Below, one piece after another: positions 9,095 through 18,400 of a stretch of 64,000 nucleotides of DNA (positions within the stretch are counted from its first letter, which is position 1; every line of letters starts with the position of its first letter). This DNA comes from Neobacillus endophyticus (GTDB lineage: Bacteria > Bacillota > Bacilli > Bacillales > Cytobacillaceae). A program made the position numbers and the translations under genes. The DNA is taken from positions 62,001 to 126,000 of the forward strand of contig NZ_JABRWH010000002.1 in assembly GCF_013248975.1 (NCBI RefSeq), given 5' to 3'. Below the pieces are notes generated by a model. The model did not search any database, had not been told where the DNA came from, and was given only the letters and a program-made list of their open reading frames with translations.

Positions 9095-9799
9095 TTGAGT
9101 AAAGTTGAGCAGAGTACAAAGTTAGATTTAGAACGAATTGTTTTTATAGGGAGAACCTTTGAAGAGTATTTAAATATGTTCTCGATTACACAAGGAGAAC
9201 TACAGGGAAAGAAAATACTTGATTGTCCAGCAGGAGCTTGCTCATTTACAGCTGTTGGTAACAAATCAGGTTTAGATGTAACAGCTTGTGACATTGCCTA
9301 CTATCATTCTGGGGAAGACCTAAAAAATAAAGGTCTCAAGGATATTGAACACACGATGGAGCATATGCAAAAAGCCCAAAGCAATTTTAAATGGGATTAT
9401 TTTAATGATATAGAAGCACTTAGGAAACATCGCTTGAGTGCATTGCAAGATTGTACGAACGATATGTTGGAATCGAGCGAAAGATACATTCCAGTCAATT
9501 TACCTTCTTTACCATTTAAAAATGACGGATTTGATATTCTTCTATCTGCCCATTTTCTATTTATGTATGGGGATAGATTAGATTATCAATTTCATATCGA
9601 AACACTAAATGAGTTATTGAGGGTTACCAAAGAGGAAGTTCGTATTTTTCCTTTAGTTGATTTAGAGGGAAAAAGATATGAGCATTTAGATAAAATAATA
9701 AGGTATCTGACTGACAATGGCTGTACAGTTGAAGAAGTGAAGGTGCCATATGAATTTCAGACAAATGCTAACTCTATGTTAAAAATAAAAAAAGGTTAG
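9095..9799 (+). CDS. Class I SAM-dependent methyltransferase
   Basis: 234 residues starting at TTG, with GAAGAGGTGAG about 8 bases upstream. The SAM-binding motif I is LDCPAGACSFTA at about residues 48-59, followed by an acidic strand end (VTACDIAYY) and a later hydrophobic motif IV (FDILLSAHFLF). The C-terminal part lacks a recognisable substrate domain, so the methyl acceptor is unknown. It sits alone between two copies of the dispersed repeat (8972 and 9869). Confidence 0.75.
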   Translation: MSKVEQSTKLDLERIVFIGRTFEEYLNMFSITQGELQGKKILDCPAGACSFTAVGNKSGLDVTACDIAYYHSGEDLKNKGLKDIEHTMEHMQKAQSNFKWDYFNDIEALRKHRLSALQDCTNDMLESSERYIPVNLPSLPFKNDGFDILLSAHFLFMYGDRLDYQFHIETLNELLRVTKEEVRIFPLVDLEGKRYEHLDKIIRYLTDNGCTVEEVKVPYEFQTNANSMLKIKKG

Positions 9800-9837
9800 T
9801 AAAAAAGGGACTTTGTCCCTTTGAAAACACCTCTTCT

Positions 9838-9890
9838 TGAACTAAGTGGGTGCTTTACTTCAATAAAGATCTTCAACAATTGGGCGCGAT
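9838..9890 (+). repeat. Dispersed GGGCGC repeat, start of the 200-bp element
   Basis: GTGGGTGCTTTACTTCAAT then core 9869-9887 with one substitution (AATTGGGCGC). It is continuous with the longer element 9876-10086, which is shared with 54.8 kb. Confidence 0.75.
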
Positions 9891-10086
9891 TAAATAAGAT
9901 AACCCTTAGATTTAAACGATTTTATTGTTATATTTTTAAGTGCAGTGAAGTATTTTACATCAAAAATTAAACAACTTTTTAACCCCGTCTTAAAATCAGA
10001 ACGGGGTTATGCATGTTTTGAGACTTTGTAACATTTCGCGACTAAAAAATCTCTCTTTTTTTATGAGTGGCCCAAAAAAGAACGAC
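9876..10086 (+). repeat. Dispersed element of about 200 bp, copy 1 (inverted copy at 54753-54960)
   Basis: From the GGGCGC end of the repeat at 9887 to about 10086 the sequence is nearly identical to the reverse complement of 54753-54960. The two share the segment CCTTAGATTTAAACG, the hairpin AACCCCGT / ACGGGGTT and the tail TGAGTGGCCCAAAAAAG. There is no open reading frame. In both places it directly continues a GGGCGC repeat. Confidence 0.85.
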
Positions 10087-10237
10087 TTCTTGCCGTACCC
10101 CCAATCACAGGGTTTGTGTTAGAGGCGACAAAGCAAAGTATGATTCCTTAGTTTGTAACGACTTATTTTCACTTCTTATATAATTGTAAAATTAATTCCA
10201 TTTCAGGGAACGCTACTCATAATAAGGAGGTGGATAA

Positions 10238-10684
10238 ATGAATAAGTGGTTTAGGTCATTGGTTTTTCTATTGATTTTAGTCATTGTACCATCATTTCAA
10301 GCGCATGCTTTAACTTTTGATAAGTTACCACAGATTCAAAAATCGAAACAATGGTTGGTTGAAGTTGGTAAACCTGAGTTTCACAAAAACTCTATTCAGC
10401 CGAAAAAAGGAGTATATGACACTTATAGCTTTACAGTTAAAAACATCGGGAAGAATATGGATTCGGTAAATGTTCAGGCATTTCGGAATGAACCAAACTC
10501 AAAAACGAAATTCGCACTCTTCACTAATAGTCTACATGGAAAAATCCTTCAATCTGGTCAGCAATTAAAATTTACTGCTTTTCCGTTGGCAGTAAAAGCG
10601 ACAGAATTGGAGATTACAGTCACTTGGAAAGAAAAGGGGATCAAAAGGGATTCAAAAGAAACGTTCGTTTTTACTCAGAATTAG
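10238..10684 (+). CDS. Secreted protein, 148 residues, Ig-like fold likely
   Basis: Signal peptide at residues 1-24 (hydrophobic LVFLLILVIVPSF, likely cleavage after AHA). The mature part is about 120 residues and beta-rich, with YDTYSFTVKNIG and LEITVTWKEKG patterns that suggest an extracellular immunoglobulin-like domain. AAGGAGGTGG is 6-8 bases before the ATG. A very strong terminator follows 8 bp after the stop. No family recognised. Confidence 0.65.
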   Translation: MNKWFRSLVFLLILVIVPSFQAHALTFDKLPQIQKSKQWLVEVGKPEFHKNSIQPKKGVYDTYSFTVKNIGKNMDSVNVQAFRNEPNSKTKFALFTNSLHGKILQSGQQLKFTAFPLAVKATELEITVTWKEKGIKRDSKETFVFTQN

Positions 10685-10691
10685 TTTTTGA

Positions 10692-10722
10692 AACAAGGAG
10701 AAATATTTCTCCTTGTTTTTTG
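10692..10722 (+). terminator. Intrinsic terminator
   Basis: AACAAGGAGAAA / TTTCTCCTTGTT with almost no loop, followed by TTTT. Ends the secreted-protein gene at 10684. Confidence 0.9.
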
Positions 10723-10867
10723 ACATACTTCCACTTTGTAGTGCCAATACATATAAGTTATAACATTATTCGTTTTAAAGAAATTAATTTAGCTTTCAAA
10801 TCAAAAAAAAGTGTTCAGAAAAGGACAAGTTTTGGAACATATAATAATATGTTTGCTTTTTTCCCTT

Positions 10868-10999
10868 GTTCAGCAATCGGGCGCTTTTCTTGAGTAACGA
10901 AAAATCCCAATTTCTCAATTTTAATGCTGAGAAATTGGGATTTTTTCTTTTGGAATCTCCTTAACATCGTAAATTCGCGTTTTGCTGGTGGTAAGCCCC
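10868..10999 (+). repeat. Dispersed GGGCGC repeat, form B (long AAATCCCAATTTCTC hairpin plus Tn3-like end)
   Basis: GTTCAGCAATCGGGCGC (10868-10884) is followed by TTTTCTTGAGTAACG and a large hairpin 10900-10945 (AAAATCCCAATTTCTC pairing with GAGAAATTGGGATTTT, then T-run). Immediately after, 10960-10999 resembles a 38-bp Tn3-family terminal repeat (CTTAACATCG...GCCCC). Sister copies are at 30652 and 36787. Confidence 0.75.
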
Positions 11000-11183
11000 T
11001 TAACGTAATAAATCATATGAAATTGCTTGTTGAATTTTGTTAAACGCATTGTTTCTGCGAAATGTTATTGATATTACTAAGAATAAATCAGATATAAGTT
11101 TGTTTAAAGTTAAAATTAATTCCCATAGTTGTGTCATTCATGACTTCACCAAGAGGGCAATAGGTGTGGGGGGAATATTTTGT

Positions 11184-11222
11184 CTTAGCTTTATGGGCAT
11201 GTGCTGATGCCCCAGATAGATC
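11184..11222 (+). repeat. Short dispersed repeat, GCATGTG-TG-CCCCAGATAGA family
   Basis: GGCATGTGCTGATGCCCCAG here and GGCATGTGGTGGTACCCCAG at 40036-40075 share flanks (TTAGCTT before, ATAGA after). Both lie just downstream of a minus-strand gene. Confidence 0.5.
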
Positions 11223-11246
11223 GGCTTATAAAATCATTTTATTTAA

Positions 11247-11453
11247 CTAATGCCCCTCAGTATATTCAAGAATGTCACCGGGTTGGCAATCTAACTCTCT
11301 ACAAATTGCTTCCAAGGTGGAAAATCGAATAGCTTTTGCTTTACCGGTTTTTAATATGGACAAATTAGTATTAGTAATACCTATTTTTTGTGCTAATTCA
11401 TTTAATGAGATCTTTTTCTTTGCCATCATTACATCTAAGTTAACGATTATCAT
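11247..11453 (-). CDS. XRE/Cro-type helix-turn-helix regulator, 68 residues
   Basis: Compact HTH: MAKKKISLNELAQKIGIT, then NLSILKTGKAKAIRFSTLEA and a C-terminal CQPGDILEY, as in small YozG-like XRE regulators. It follows the DUF2975 gene by 11 bp on the same strand, a pairing very common in Firmicutes where the two form a small sensor/regulator unit. AGGGGAG upstream of the ATG is a good ribosome binding site. Expected role: DNA-binding regulator, possibly of its own operon. Confidence 0.85.
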   Translation of the reverse strand: MIIVNLDVMMAKKKISLNELAQKIGITNTNLSILKTGKAKAIRFSTLEAICRELDCQPGDILEYTEGH

Positions 11454-11464
11454 ATGGCGCTCCC

Positions 11465-12016
11465 CTAAATAGTTAATTCATTTTCACTTGCAATCTTAAC
11501 TGCCTTATGAAAGAAAACACCTAAAAAGATGATCAAAACCGATGCTATAAACAAGGGAGTTGGGATATTGTAAGAAGCATTTACTTGTCCATTATCAATA
11601 TGTATTTTAGGCAGTAGTTGTTTTGCAATTAACAAATCGGGGAGTGAAATAATTAAGGAATTAATCAATAACAGAATCCCAATGATGATAATCGCATTTG
11701 CATTGTTTGAAACAAATAATTTTCCCTGTGACAAGTTCTTAAAGATTTTTCTAAAGTACCAACATAAAAGAGTAAGTAAAACGAAAAATACTGGAGCTGT
11801 CAATAAATCAGGGGGAAGGACACTATTATTATGATAACTAATATTAAATATTCCTACGGTTATATGATTATAAGAGTTTATTTCTGCTCCTTTCAAAATG
11901 GAAGGTTTAAAAGCAAGGCTTGCGACAACTGCTGAAGTACTTACTGTAATTATTAATCCAACCCAAAAAAACACTGTTAATAAAATAGATATCAACTTAA
12001 TTACATTTATTTTCAT
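11465..12016 (-). CDS. DUF2975 membrane protein
   Basis: 183 residues from the ATG at 12016, chosen because AAGGAG lies about 12 bases upstream; a longer in-frame start at 12046 would place that ribosome binding site inside the gene. Four membrane segments (about 7-30, 80-96, 113-133, 152-172) in the layout of DUF2975. Forms an operon with the XRE regulator. Function unknown; a membrane partner controlling the regulator is the usual guess. Confidence 0.8.
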   Translation of the reverse strand: MKINVIKLISILLTVFFWVGLIITVSTSAVVASLAFKPSILKGAEINSYNHITVGIFNISYHNNSVLPPDLLTAPVFFVLLTLLCWYFRKIFKNLSQGKLFVSNNANAIIIIGILLLINSLIISLPDLLIAKQLLPKIHIDNGQVNASYNIPTPLFIASVLIIFLGVFFHKAVKIASENELTI

Positions 12017-12072
12017 GGTTTTTAACTTCTCCTTTTTAAAATTCATCTATAATTTACCATAGAAATAAATAA

Positions 12073-12117
12073 ATAACAACTAATTTTTATCGTTTTTCGA
12101 TGAAAATTAGTTGTTAT
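12073..12117. repeat. Perfect long inverted repeat upstream of the DUF2975 operon
   Basis: ATAACAACTAATTTT on the left and AAAATTAGTTGTTAT on the right, with an inner ATCG/CGAT extending the stem, around a loop of about six bases. It lies 57 bp before the DUF2975 start on the minus strand. It could be an operator, a terminator read from either side, or a small foldback element. Confidence 0.6.
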
Positions 12118-12210
12118 ATGGTTATGTTAATTATTAATCTAAAAATGGAACGCATTTCTAACCTCAAGCTTCTGTAATGGAAGTAGTCGCTTTTTTGATT
12201 TAATTAACTA

Positions 12211-12275
12211 GGGGTAAGTCCGTAATAACTCCAAAAACGGCATGATAGATGTAAAAAATCCAAAACTTACTTTCG
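12211..12275 (+). repeat. Dispersed repeat, GGGGTAAGTCCG family, copy 1
   Basis: GGGGTAAGTCCGTAATAACT...GATGTAAAAAA. A second copy at 54569-54625 matches over most of this length (GGGGTAAGTCCGAGATAAGT). No coding capacity. Confidence 0.6.
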
Positions 12276-12425
12276 GAAAGATTCCAGTTTTGGAACACAG
12301 AGTCTAATTTTCGACAGGTTGTATTTTGATAAAGTTGTTTTTGGCCTCATAAATGTTTGTGTCTATTTATGGAACCTTATTTATAAACTAAAAGAGCAAA
12401 TAGCTAATGAGAGATTTTTAAATTT

Positions 12426-12475
12426 ATTCAGCAATCGGGCGCAATTCTGTAGTAAGAATTCCGCTTTTTCCTTAT
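12426..12475 (+). repeat. Dispersed GGGCGC repeat with hairpin
   Basis: TTCAGCAATCGGGCGC then AATTCT-loop-AGAATT and CGCTTTTTC. It is in the gap 12118-12642, which otherwise holds only the GGGGTAAGTCCG repeat; no supportable gene. Confidence 0.75.
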
Positions 12476-12642
12476 GTTACGGGCCCAGAATGGTGATCCT
12501 TCTTTATTTTTAGTGTTAATGGGATAAGAATCCGAAGTATAATTTAATATATATTTTAAAATGAGTATGGCATTTTCTGCAGGATTGCACTTAAACTATA
12601 GTGACAGGTCTGTTCAATAAAAAAATCATAACATAACAAGGT

Positions 12643-13140
12643 GTGATTCAATTGGAGAATATGAGAATCTATCGAACTTCTTGGAGAATAATCATAAGTT
12701 TTTTGGGAGTAGGTATCATCTTTTTTTTGATGTGTATATTGGCTATCCCTACGGGAATCTCTTTTCCTTTAATCAGTGGGTTCTTATTTTCTTTTACGGT
12801 TATCTTTTTGGGTCTTTATGACTTGAAGAAAAGAAGGGAGGGGAAAGGGTACTATTGGGATGAAGAGGGGGTTGTCGTTAATTTTAATGGAAATAAGGTT
12901 TACTGGAATGAAATCGAGAAAATAGAATTCTTGAATAGAAGGGGAAAGACAACAATAATTTATCCTCTCTATAACTGTCAGGAAACGATTATGAAACGGC
13001 ATAAGAAGTCTTATCCCCCAAAAGGTTATGCCATAGTTTGGTTCGACATTGAAGAGCCTAGAGAATTTCACACTAATTTAATTAGGGCTTGGAACCGAAA
13101 AAAGTCATTCAGAGACGATTTTGATAAAACTTCTTGTTGA
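12643..13140 (+). CDS. Membrane-anchored hypothetical protein with PH-like C-terminus
   Basis: 165 residues from GTG (an in-frame TTG at 12652 is the alternative). Two membrane segments near residues 15-40 and 44-60, then a soluble domain with GYYWDEEGVVVNFNGNKVYW and WNEIEKIEF. This pattern recalls bacterial PH-like (YdbT/YcxB-type) domains; no reliable family match by eye. The ribosome binding site is weak. The dispersed-repeat terminator at 13198 follows 60 bp after the stop. Confidence 0.6.
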   Translation: MIQLENMRIYRTSWRIIISFLGVGIIFFLMCILAIPTGISFPLISGFLFSFTVIFLGLYDLKKRREGKGYYWDEEGVVVNFNGNKVYWNEIEKIEFLNRRGKTTIIYPLYNCQETIMKRHKKSYPPKGYAIVWFDIEEPREFHTNLIRAWNRKKSFRDDFDKTSC

Positions 13141-13197
13141 GCTAACTGTGTGCGATAGAATATGAAAAAGTGATAAAGTATTAATTTTTTTATTAAG

Positions 13198-13250
13198 TTC
13201 TTCAACAATCGGGCGCGTTTTTGCAATAGGCAGGAACGCTTTTTCACTAT
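13198..13250 (+). repeat. Dispersed GGGCGC repeat with terminator hairpin
   Basis: Core ends at 13216. GCGTTTTTGC-AATAG-GCAGGAACGC forms a full stem using two G-T pairs, then TTTTTC. It terminates the 165-residue gene. Confidence 0.8.
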
Positions 13251-13345
13251 CCGGCAGCTTAAATGAAGAAGATGAATTTTTCTAAAAAAGAAAAATATAC
13301 TAGTTTAAAAAATATAAACAATCGGATAGGGGAGATTTTAAAGGG

Positions 13346-13813
13346 ATGCAACTAATAAAAGAAATAATAGACAATAAAGAAAAATCAAAAGTCACAAATT
13401 ATATATTAAGAAGAATACCTGAGTGGTTTGGAATAGAAGAAGCAATTAAAAACTATGTAAAAGAGGTAGGGGATACGGATTTTTATGCCTTATTTCTTGA
13501 GGATAAGCCAATAGGATTTATAAGTATCAAATCAAATAATCATTACACTTCAGAAATTTATGTAATGGGGATTTTAAAGGAATACCATAACAAAGGTATT
13601 GGGAAAAAGTTATTATTAAAAGCAGAAGAAACATTGATTAACAAACAAGTTAAATTTCTAATGGTAAAAACTTTAGGGGAATCACATCCCGATTTAAACT
13701 ACAAGAGTACAAGGCAATTCTATTTTAGAGCTGGTTTCTATCCATTAGAAGAGATTAAAGAAATTTGGGGCAAAGAAAACCCCTGTTTAATAATGGTTAA
13801 AAATTTACAATAA
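13346..13813 (+). CDS. GNAT family N-acetyltransferase
   Basis: 155 residues. The central motif MGILKEYHNKGIGKKLLLKA (acetyl-CoA binding motif A, about residues 72-91) and the C-terminal FYFRAGFYPLEE motif B identify a GCN5-related acetyltransferase. Substrate unknown. The upstream TAGGGGAGA is a usable ribosome binding site. It is a single-gene unit between repeat copies (13198 and 13910), one of four GNAT genes in such positions. Confidence 0.8.
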   Translation: MQLIKEIIDNKEKSKVTNYILRRIPEWFGIEEAIKNYVKEVGDTDFYALFLEDKPIGFISIKSNNHYTSEIYVMGILKEYHNKGIGKKLLLKAEETLINKQVKFLMVKTLGESHPDLNYKSTRQFYFRAGFYPLEEIKEIWGKENPCLIMVKNLQ

Positions 13814-13875
13814 TACGTTTCTTTAGTAACTACTTCTTCAATTACTTAATATGTGCTTTATAAACAAGTTTTTTA

Positions 13876-14030
13876 ACGGGTGCTAATCTTGAATTTGGTT
13901 TTAACAATGATATTCAACAATCGGGCGCAAGAATTGAACAACGATAGATGGATTCAATAGTCCATTTTCTTGGTCTTTAATCAGTTAAAAGGCAGGTTAA
14001 TTGAAGAAGGAATCTGTACACAGATGTAGA
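13876..14030 (+). repeat. Dispersed GGGCGC repeat, form A leader
   Basis: Core 13910-13928, then AAGAATTGAACAAC, a small hairpin TGGATT...AGTCCA with T-run (about 13949-13972), then CTTTAATCAGTTAAAAGGCAGG. This whole block recurs at 29463, 30020, 38555 and 41338, always 80-150 bp before a start codon. Confidence 0.8.
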
Positions 14031-14073
14031 ATTTTTTATATTAAATATAGGAAACTGATGAGGGGCAGTTTTT

Positions 14074-14427
14074 ATGGGAAAAACTTCATTATTTACAACT
14101 CTGTTTTTCTTATTGTTAGTAACGGGATGCACTACGAAGAATAATGGTTTACCATTACCTTCATCTACCAAAAAAATTTCTAGTGATATCATCCAAGTAC
14201 CCTTTCCTTACAGTGAATCCATAAACGGTGAAAAGTGGGATTTAAACCGTGATTCTTCAAATCATTTCGTAGTACAAGTAAGCAACAATGGAAGAGTTGA
14301 AAAAACTTTTCCCATAAACTCAAACTCTAAAGAGTCGATTACATTGGATGGTCAAAAGTACAATGTAAGTCATATCACTGTTAATAATGACGACAAATCT
14401 GGATTTGTTGTTCTTTTTAAGCATTAA
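14074..14427 (+). CDS. Small lipoprotein, 117 residues
   Basis: Signal peptide II: MGKTSLFTTLFFLLLVTGC, with lipobox LVTG/C and Cys-19 as the expected lipidated residue. The mature part is about 98 residues, soluble and beta-rich, with no recognised domain. GAGGGG precedes the ATG. It follows a form A repeat leader. Probably anchored on the outer face of the cytoplasmic membrane; function unknown. Confidence 0.7.
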   Translation: MGKTSLFTTLFFLLLVTGCTTKNNGLPLPSSTKKISSDIIQVPFPYSESINGEKWDLNRDSSNHFVVQVSNNGRVEKTFPINSNSKESITLDGQKYNVSHITVNNDDKSGFVVLFKH

Positions 14428-14540
14428 GTTCTTATTTGTTGTGAAACAGATATTTTAGTTTGTGAAATATTGTACTTACACTAAAGTGAGCGTTACTTGA
14501 AGAAAAATAAGCTTAGTTGTATTTGTTTCTCTATTTTTGT

Positions 14541-14590
14541 TATTCCATTATAGGGCGCTTTTCTTGAATAAGGAGGCGTCTTTTTGTATT
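14541..14590 (+). repeat. Dispersed GGGCGC repeat with hairpin
   Basis: TATTCCATTATAGGGCGC, TTTTCTTGAATAAGGAGGCG, then TCTTTTTG. It is in the gap 14428-15024; the rest of that gap (14590-14910) shows no gene. Confidence 0.7.
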
Positions 14591-14914
14591 GTACTGGCTT
14601 CTGGATACTTATAATGGTTACCAACTTAAATGTAATTTAAATATATACAGAAACACAGGTTAGCCCTTTATAATAACGGGTTCTCTAGTTACCAACATTA
14701 ATGTTTTCGTTTTCGAACATTTGCCTAACTAATAGCAACCAATTGAACCGAAAATCCATAAAAGAAAGTCGGTAAAATCTGTTTGCTAGGATAACGAAAA
14801 ATCTCTTGTTATAAAGATTAAGACATAGTAAAATATGAGTATATTACTTTTCTTTTTTCTTTTTTATGCAACCAATTTTAAGGTTAGCTGTTACTTATTA
14901 AACTATTAACTATA

Positions 14915-14990
14915 AGCACTCTTTGGGGTGATCTGTACACATTTAGTTTATCTATTTGTGTTTATCAGACATTCCAGGAGTGCTTTTTTG
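14915..14990 (+). promoter_or_regulatory. Leader hairpin/attenuator before the plasmid-like operon
   Basis: AGCACTCTTTGG (14915) can pair with CCAGGAGTGCT (about 14973-14984), which is followed by TTTTTT. It lies directly upstream of the first gene of the operon, so it could act as an attenuator or mark the end of an upstream transcript. The loop is long (about 45 bases). Confidence 0.45.
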
Positions 14991-15024
14991 TTTTTCAAAA
15001 AAACTTTTGGAAAGAGTGATATTT

Positions 15025-15369
15025 ATGCAATTAGCAGAGTTGTTAGGTGGAAAAAAAGATATAGTTTCTGAATTTCAATTGGCTATGTCTAAACAAAGTG
15101 CTTTCTTTCACAAACGATTTAAGGCAGAACTTGTCTTAAAAGATGGTACTCGTCGTTTTTATCGATGTAAGGCTACTCGAAAGGATCTAGCGCTTCTTGA
15201 AGTGCTTCACTTTGTCGATTGTCTTCAAAAGGAAACAGGCGAAAGTATTATTTGGCGCTTTACTGATGAGAAGCTATTCTATCTTGGCAGTAATATCCCA
15301 AACAGGCCATCTAAAGTCTCTCAAATGAAAAAGTGGTTGTTAAAATACTTTTTTGATTTAGAGAATTAA
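15025..15369 (+). CDS. Hypothetical protein preceding ssb, 114 residues
   Basis: ATG at 15025 chosen because GGAAAGAGTG is 7 bases upstream; a longer frame from 14956 would start inside the leader hairpin. Basic, soluble protein with DGTRRFYRCKATRKDLALLE and a C-terminal MKKWLLKYFFDLEN. Not recognised. Its position before ssb suggests a role in plasmid or ICE DNA maintenance, which is inference from context only. Confidence 0.6.
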   Translation: MQLAELLGGKKDIVSEFQLAMSKQSAFFHKRFKAELVLKDGTRRFYRCKATRKDLALLEVLHFVDCLQKETGESIIWRFTDEKLFYLGSNIPNRPSKVSQMKKWLLKYFFDLEN

Positions 15370-15451
15370 TCGCTAATTGGTTTCAGAAGCATAGAAAAAG
15401 AGAGTAATAAAATTAAACTTTTAAATCAAACTTTTTAGGAGAGTGTTTAAG

Positions 15452-18400
15452 ATGATGAATCGTACTATTTTAATAGGAAGACTAACAAAGGATCCAGACT
15501 TACGTTATACGCGTGCGTCACGTTAAGCCTAACCGTCTATAGACGGGAACAGCTTCATGACGTTCCTACGCTTATGTAGTGGACGTCAGAGAACTCTAAC
15601 AATGAAGTGCTTCGTGAAAACCGAAGTCCACATGGAATCCAATATATTAGAATGTTATCATCTCCGACAGGGGCAATGATTACCCACCTTCTAATATATA
15701 TGTGCGAGTCTGATACTCCAACATGCACTAATACGCTGACACGTTGATGTGTGTGAAGCTTGGTGAAGTCGTAACCGAAACCTAAGTCCCTTTGGGATAT
15801 GGAAGTATGGTGCGGGACTCCTTAAAAACCTGTGGCTATGACTACCAACTTTAGTGGGAATGTTTGCAGTTCCGTAACGTAGGTTCACTGAAAGGTGAGT
15901 ATTGCAATTCGTGGTTACCTTTTGTGTGTTGGGGTAACTGCCTCGTTCCTTGAAACAGGACGAGAAGAATAACAATTAACTGTGGATTCAGAGTTATTCT
16001 AAGGATTGTCGGAATAGGGAACAAGTCTAAGGTCTTGAGGTAATACAAGGGATAGTTGTTAGGGAACGTGAGAGGCCCCAATGATGGAGAATGTCAGTTC
16101 TGTGAAATCTTTGGGGAGTCAGGACCCTCGTAGTAGTGTTGAAGCTTCTGTAATGGAAGTGGAGCGAAGGGGGGGAGTCGGAACAAGGACAATACAATCA
16201 AACTAACACAATTTGGTCTACGCTATAGGTATCAACGGATACTCATAGTAATCGCTAATTCACAAGAAATGCTTCTGTTGCCTCTCGTTGGCAAAGGGAA
16301 GTGTTTATAAACTGTGGAGGTTAATTACCAAATTAGTTCGGAATCTGAACTTAAACAAGCCCTCGACTTTATGTACGAAGAGTCTAAGTTAGGAAAATCG
16401 TTTAATGGTCTGTATGAACTTATCCGTAATGAACATACCATTGTCACTGCTATTCACGACATTAAGTCAAATAAAGGCAGTTGGACAGCGGGAGTAGACA
16501 AGAAAACCATTAATCATTTTCTACAAATGCCTGTTGAGAAACTCTTAATTACCGTCACAAGGGCTATGGATAACTATTCACCCAAGGCGGTAAGGAGACG
16601 CTATATTCCTAAAGGTAATACGGGTAAAACGAGACCTCTTGGAATACCTACCATGTTAGATAGGATTATCCAACAATGTGTTAAAATCGTAATTGAACCT
16701 ATTATTGAAGCAAAGATGTATGAGCATAGCTATGGTTTTAGACCTTATCGGTCTACCCATCATGCTATCTCAAGATGTGCTTCATTAATTAATAAGGGAA
16801 GATACCAATACGTTATTGAGGGAGATATCAAAGGGTATTTCGATAATATCAATCACTCAATTCTTCTTAGAAAACTCCATAACATAGGAATTATAGACAA
16901 GAGGGTTCTTATGCTAATTAGGAAAATGTTAAAAGCAGGATTGATGGAGGACTTCAAGTTCTATGAAACCAATGAAGGTACTCCTCAAGGTGGTATTATT
17001 AGTCCTATTCTTGCAAATGTCTACCTGAATGACTTTGATTGGATGGTATCGTCAATGTACGAAAACCCATATTTTGCGAATGATTTCGCAACAGTCAAAA
17101 ATGCCCGAAGAAAATTTAGGCAATTGGGTAGACAACCTGTGTTCCTTGTTAGGTACGCTGATGACTGGGTTATCTTCTGTAAGGATAGAGAATATGCCGG
17201 GAAAGTACTTAAACACTTGCAAAAGTACTTTAAACATAAGCTAAAGCTCGAACTCTCTGAAGAGAAAACAGTTATCACAAATCTACAAGGAAGTAGAATG
17301 AAGTTCTTGGGTTTTGAAATTGAAATGGGTAAACCAAGGTTTGACATTGGGAGAACAGGTAACAAGAAGCAACACGATACCTACGCGAGAATTCTTCCAA
17401 ATACAATAAAAGTCAGAAGTAAAGTCGCTGAGATTCTATTGGATATCAAGAAACTCAAGGTAACTAAGGATGATTATCAAAAAGCCGTTATCATAGAAAG
17501 AGCTAATTCCAAAATAATTGGGTTAGCTGAATACTATAAGATAGCTGTCTGGACAGAAATCTTCAATAGACTTGACCACAAGATATTTCAATCGTGCCAT
17601 TATACGTGGAAGAAATTCACCCGTAATAAAAACAATGGCAAAGACAAAACTAGAGCACTTATTTCCTTTGATAAGCTTTCTAATAGACCTGCAAGGCATG
17701 AAAAATATAAGGCTGAAACTCACGCGATTGAAATTGAAGGTAAATGGATTGGAATGTGCAGGTTTCTTCATACACCGTCTGTTAACCCAAAGAACTTCAA
17801 TCAAGAAATGACACCTTATACCCCAAAAGGTCGTGAATTATATCAAACGGAATCTAAGAAGAGGTTGCCTCTTGCGAGACAACCACTTTACGACTATGAC
17901 AGTTTCAGGATGGCAAAAGCCAATGCCAAAAGTAAAAATCCTAAGAAAAGGAAGTATAACTTCGAGTACTACATGAACAGGGAGTATGCTTGGAATAGAG
18001 ATAAAGGTAAATGTAAAATATGTGACGTCGATATTTTAATAACCGACTTGCATACACATCACGTTGACCCCAATCTCCCGCTTGATAGGATTAATAAATT
18101 ACCAAACTTAGCAAGTGTACACCGCAGATGTCACGAGCTGATACATGGGATTAAATGGCACACAAATTCTAAAATTAATAAGAAAATCGAGAGATATAGA
18201 GCAAAACTTGTTAAACGGGCGAATGTAAAACATTAGTGTTGTGATTTGTATTTGTCGCTCAAGAACTGATAATTCTTGAGTTGAAGCTGGTAAAACAGTT
18301 GAATTTGTTTCGATGGCGTGCCGTATGCGAGGAAACTTGCACGTACGGTACTATGGAGGGGAAAAGTCGGAGATAACATCAAACACTTACCTATTCCAAT

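Noticed and set aside
9985..10012. AACCCCGT hairpin as an ordinary terminator only
   Set aside because: It lies 190 bp from the nearest stop and is part of a longer conserved element, so it is reported within that element.
10624..10893. Open frame overlapping the end of the secreted-protein gene
   Set aside because: It runs through a strong terminator and a repeat copy and has no ribosome binding site.
12319..12513. 64-codon frame upstream of the PH-like gene
   Set aside because: It crosses a repeat with a hairpin and has no ribosome binding site.
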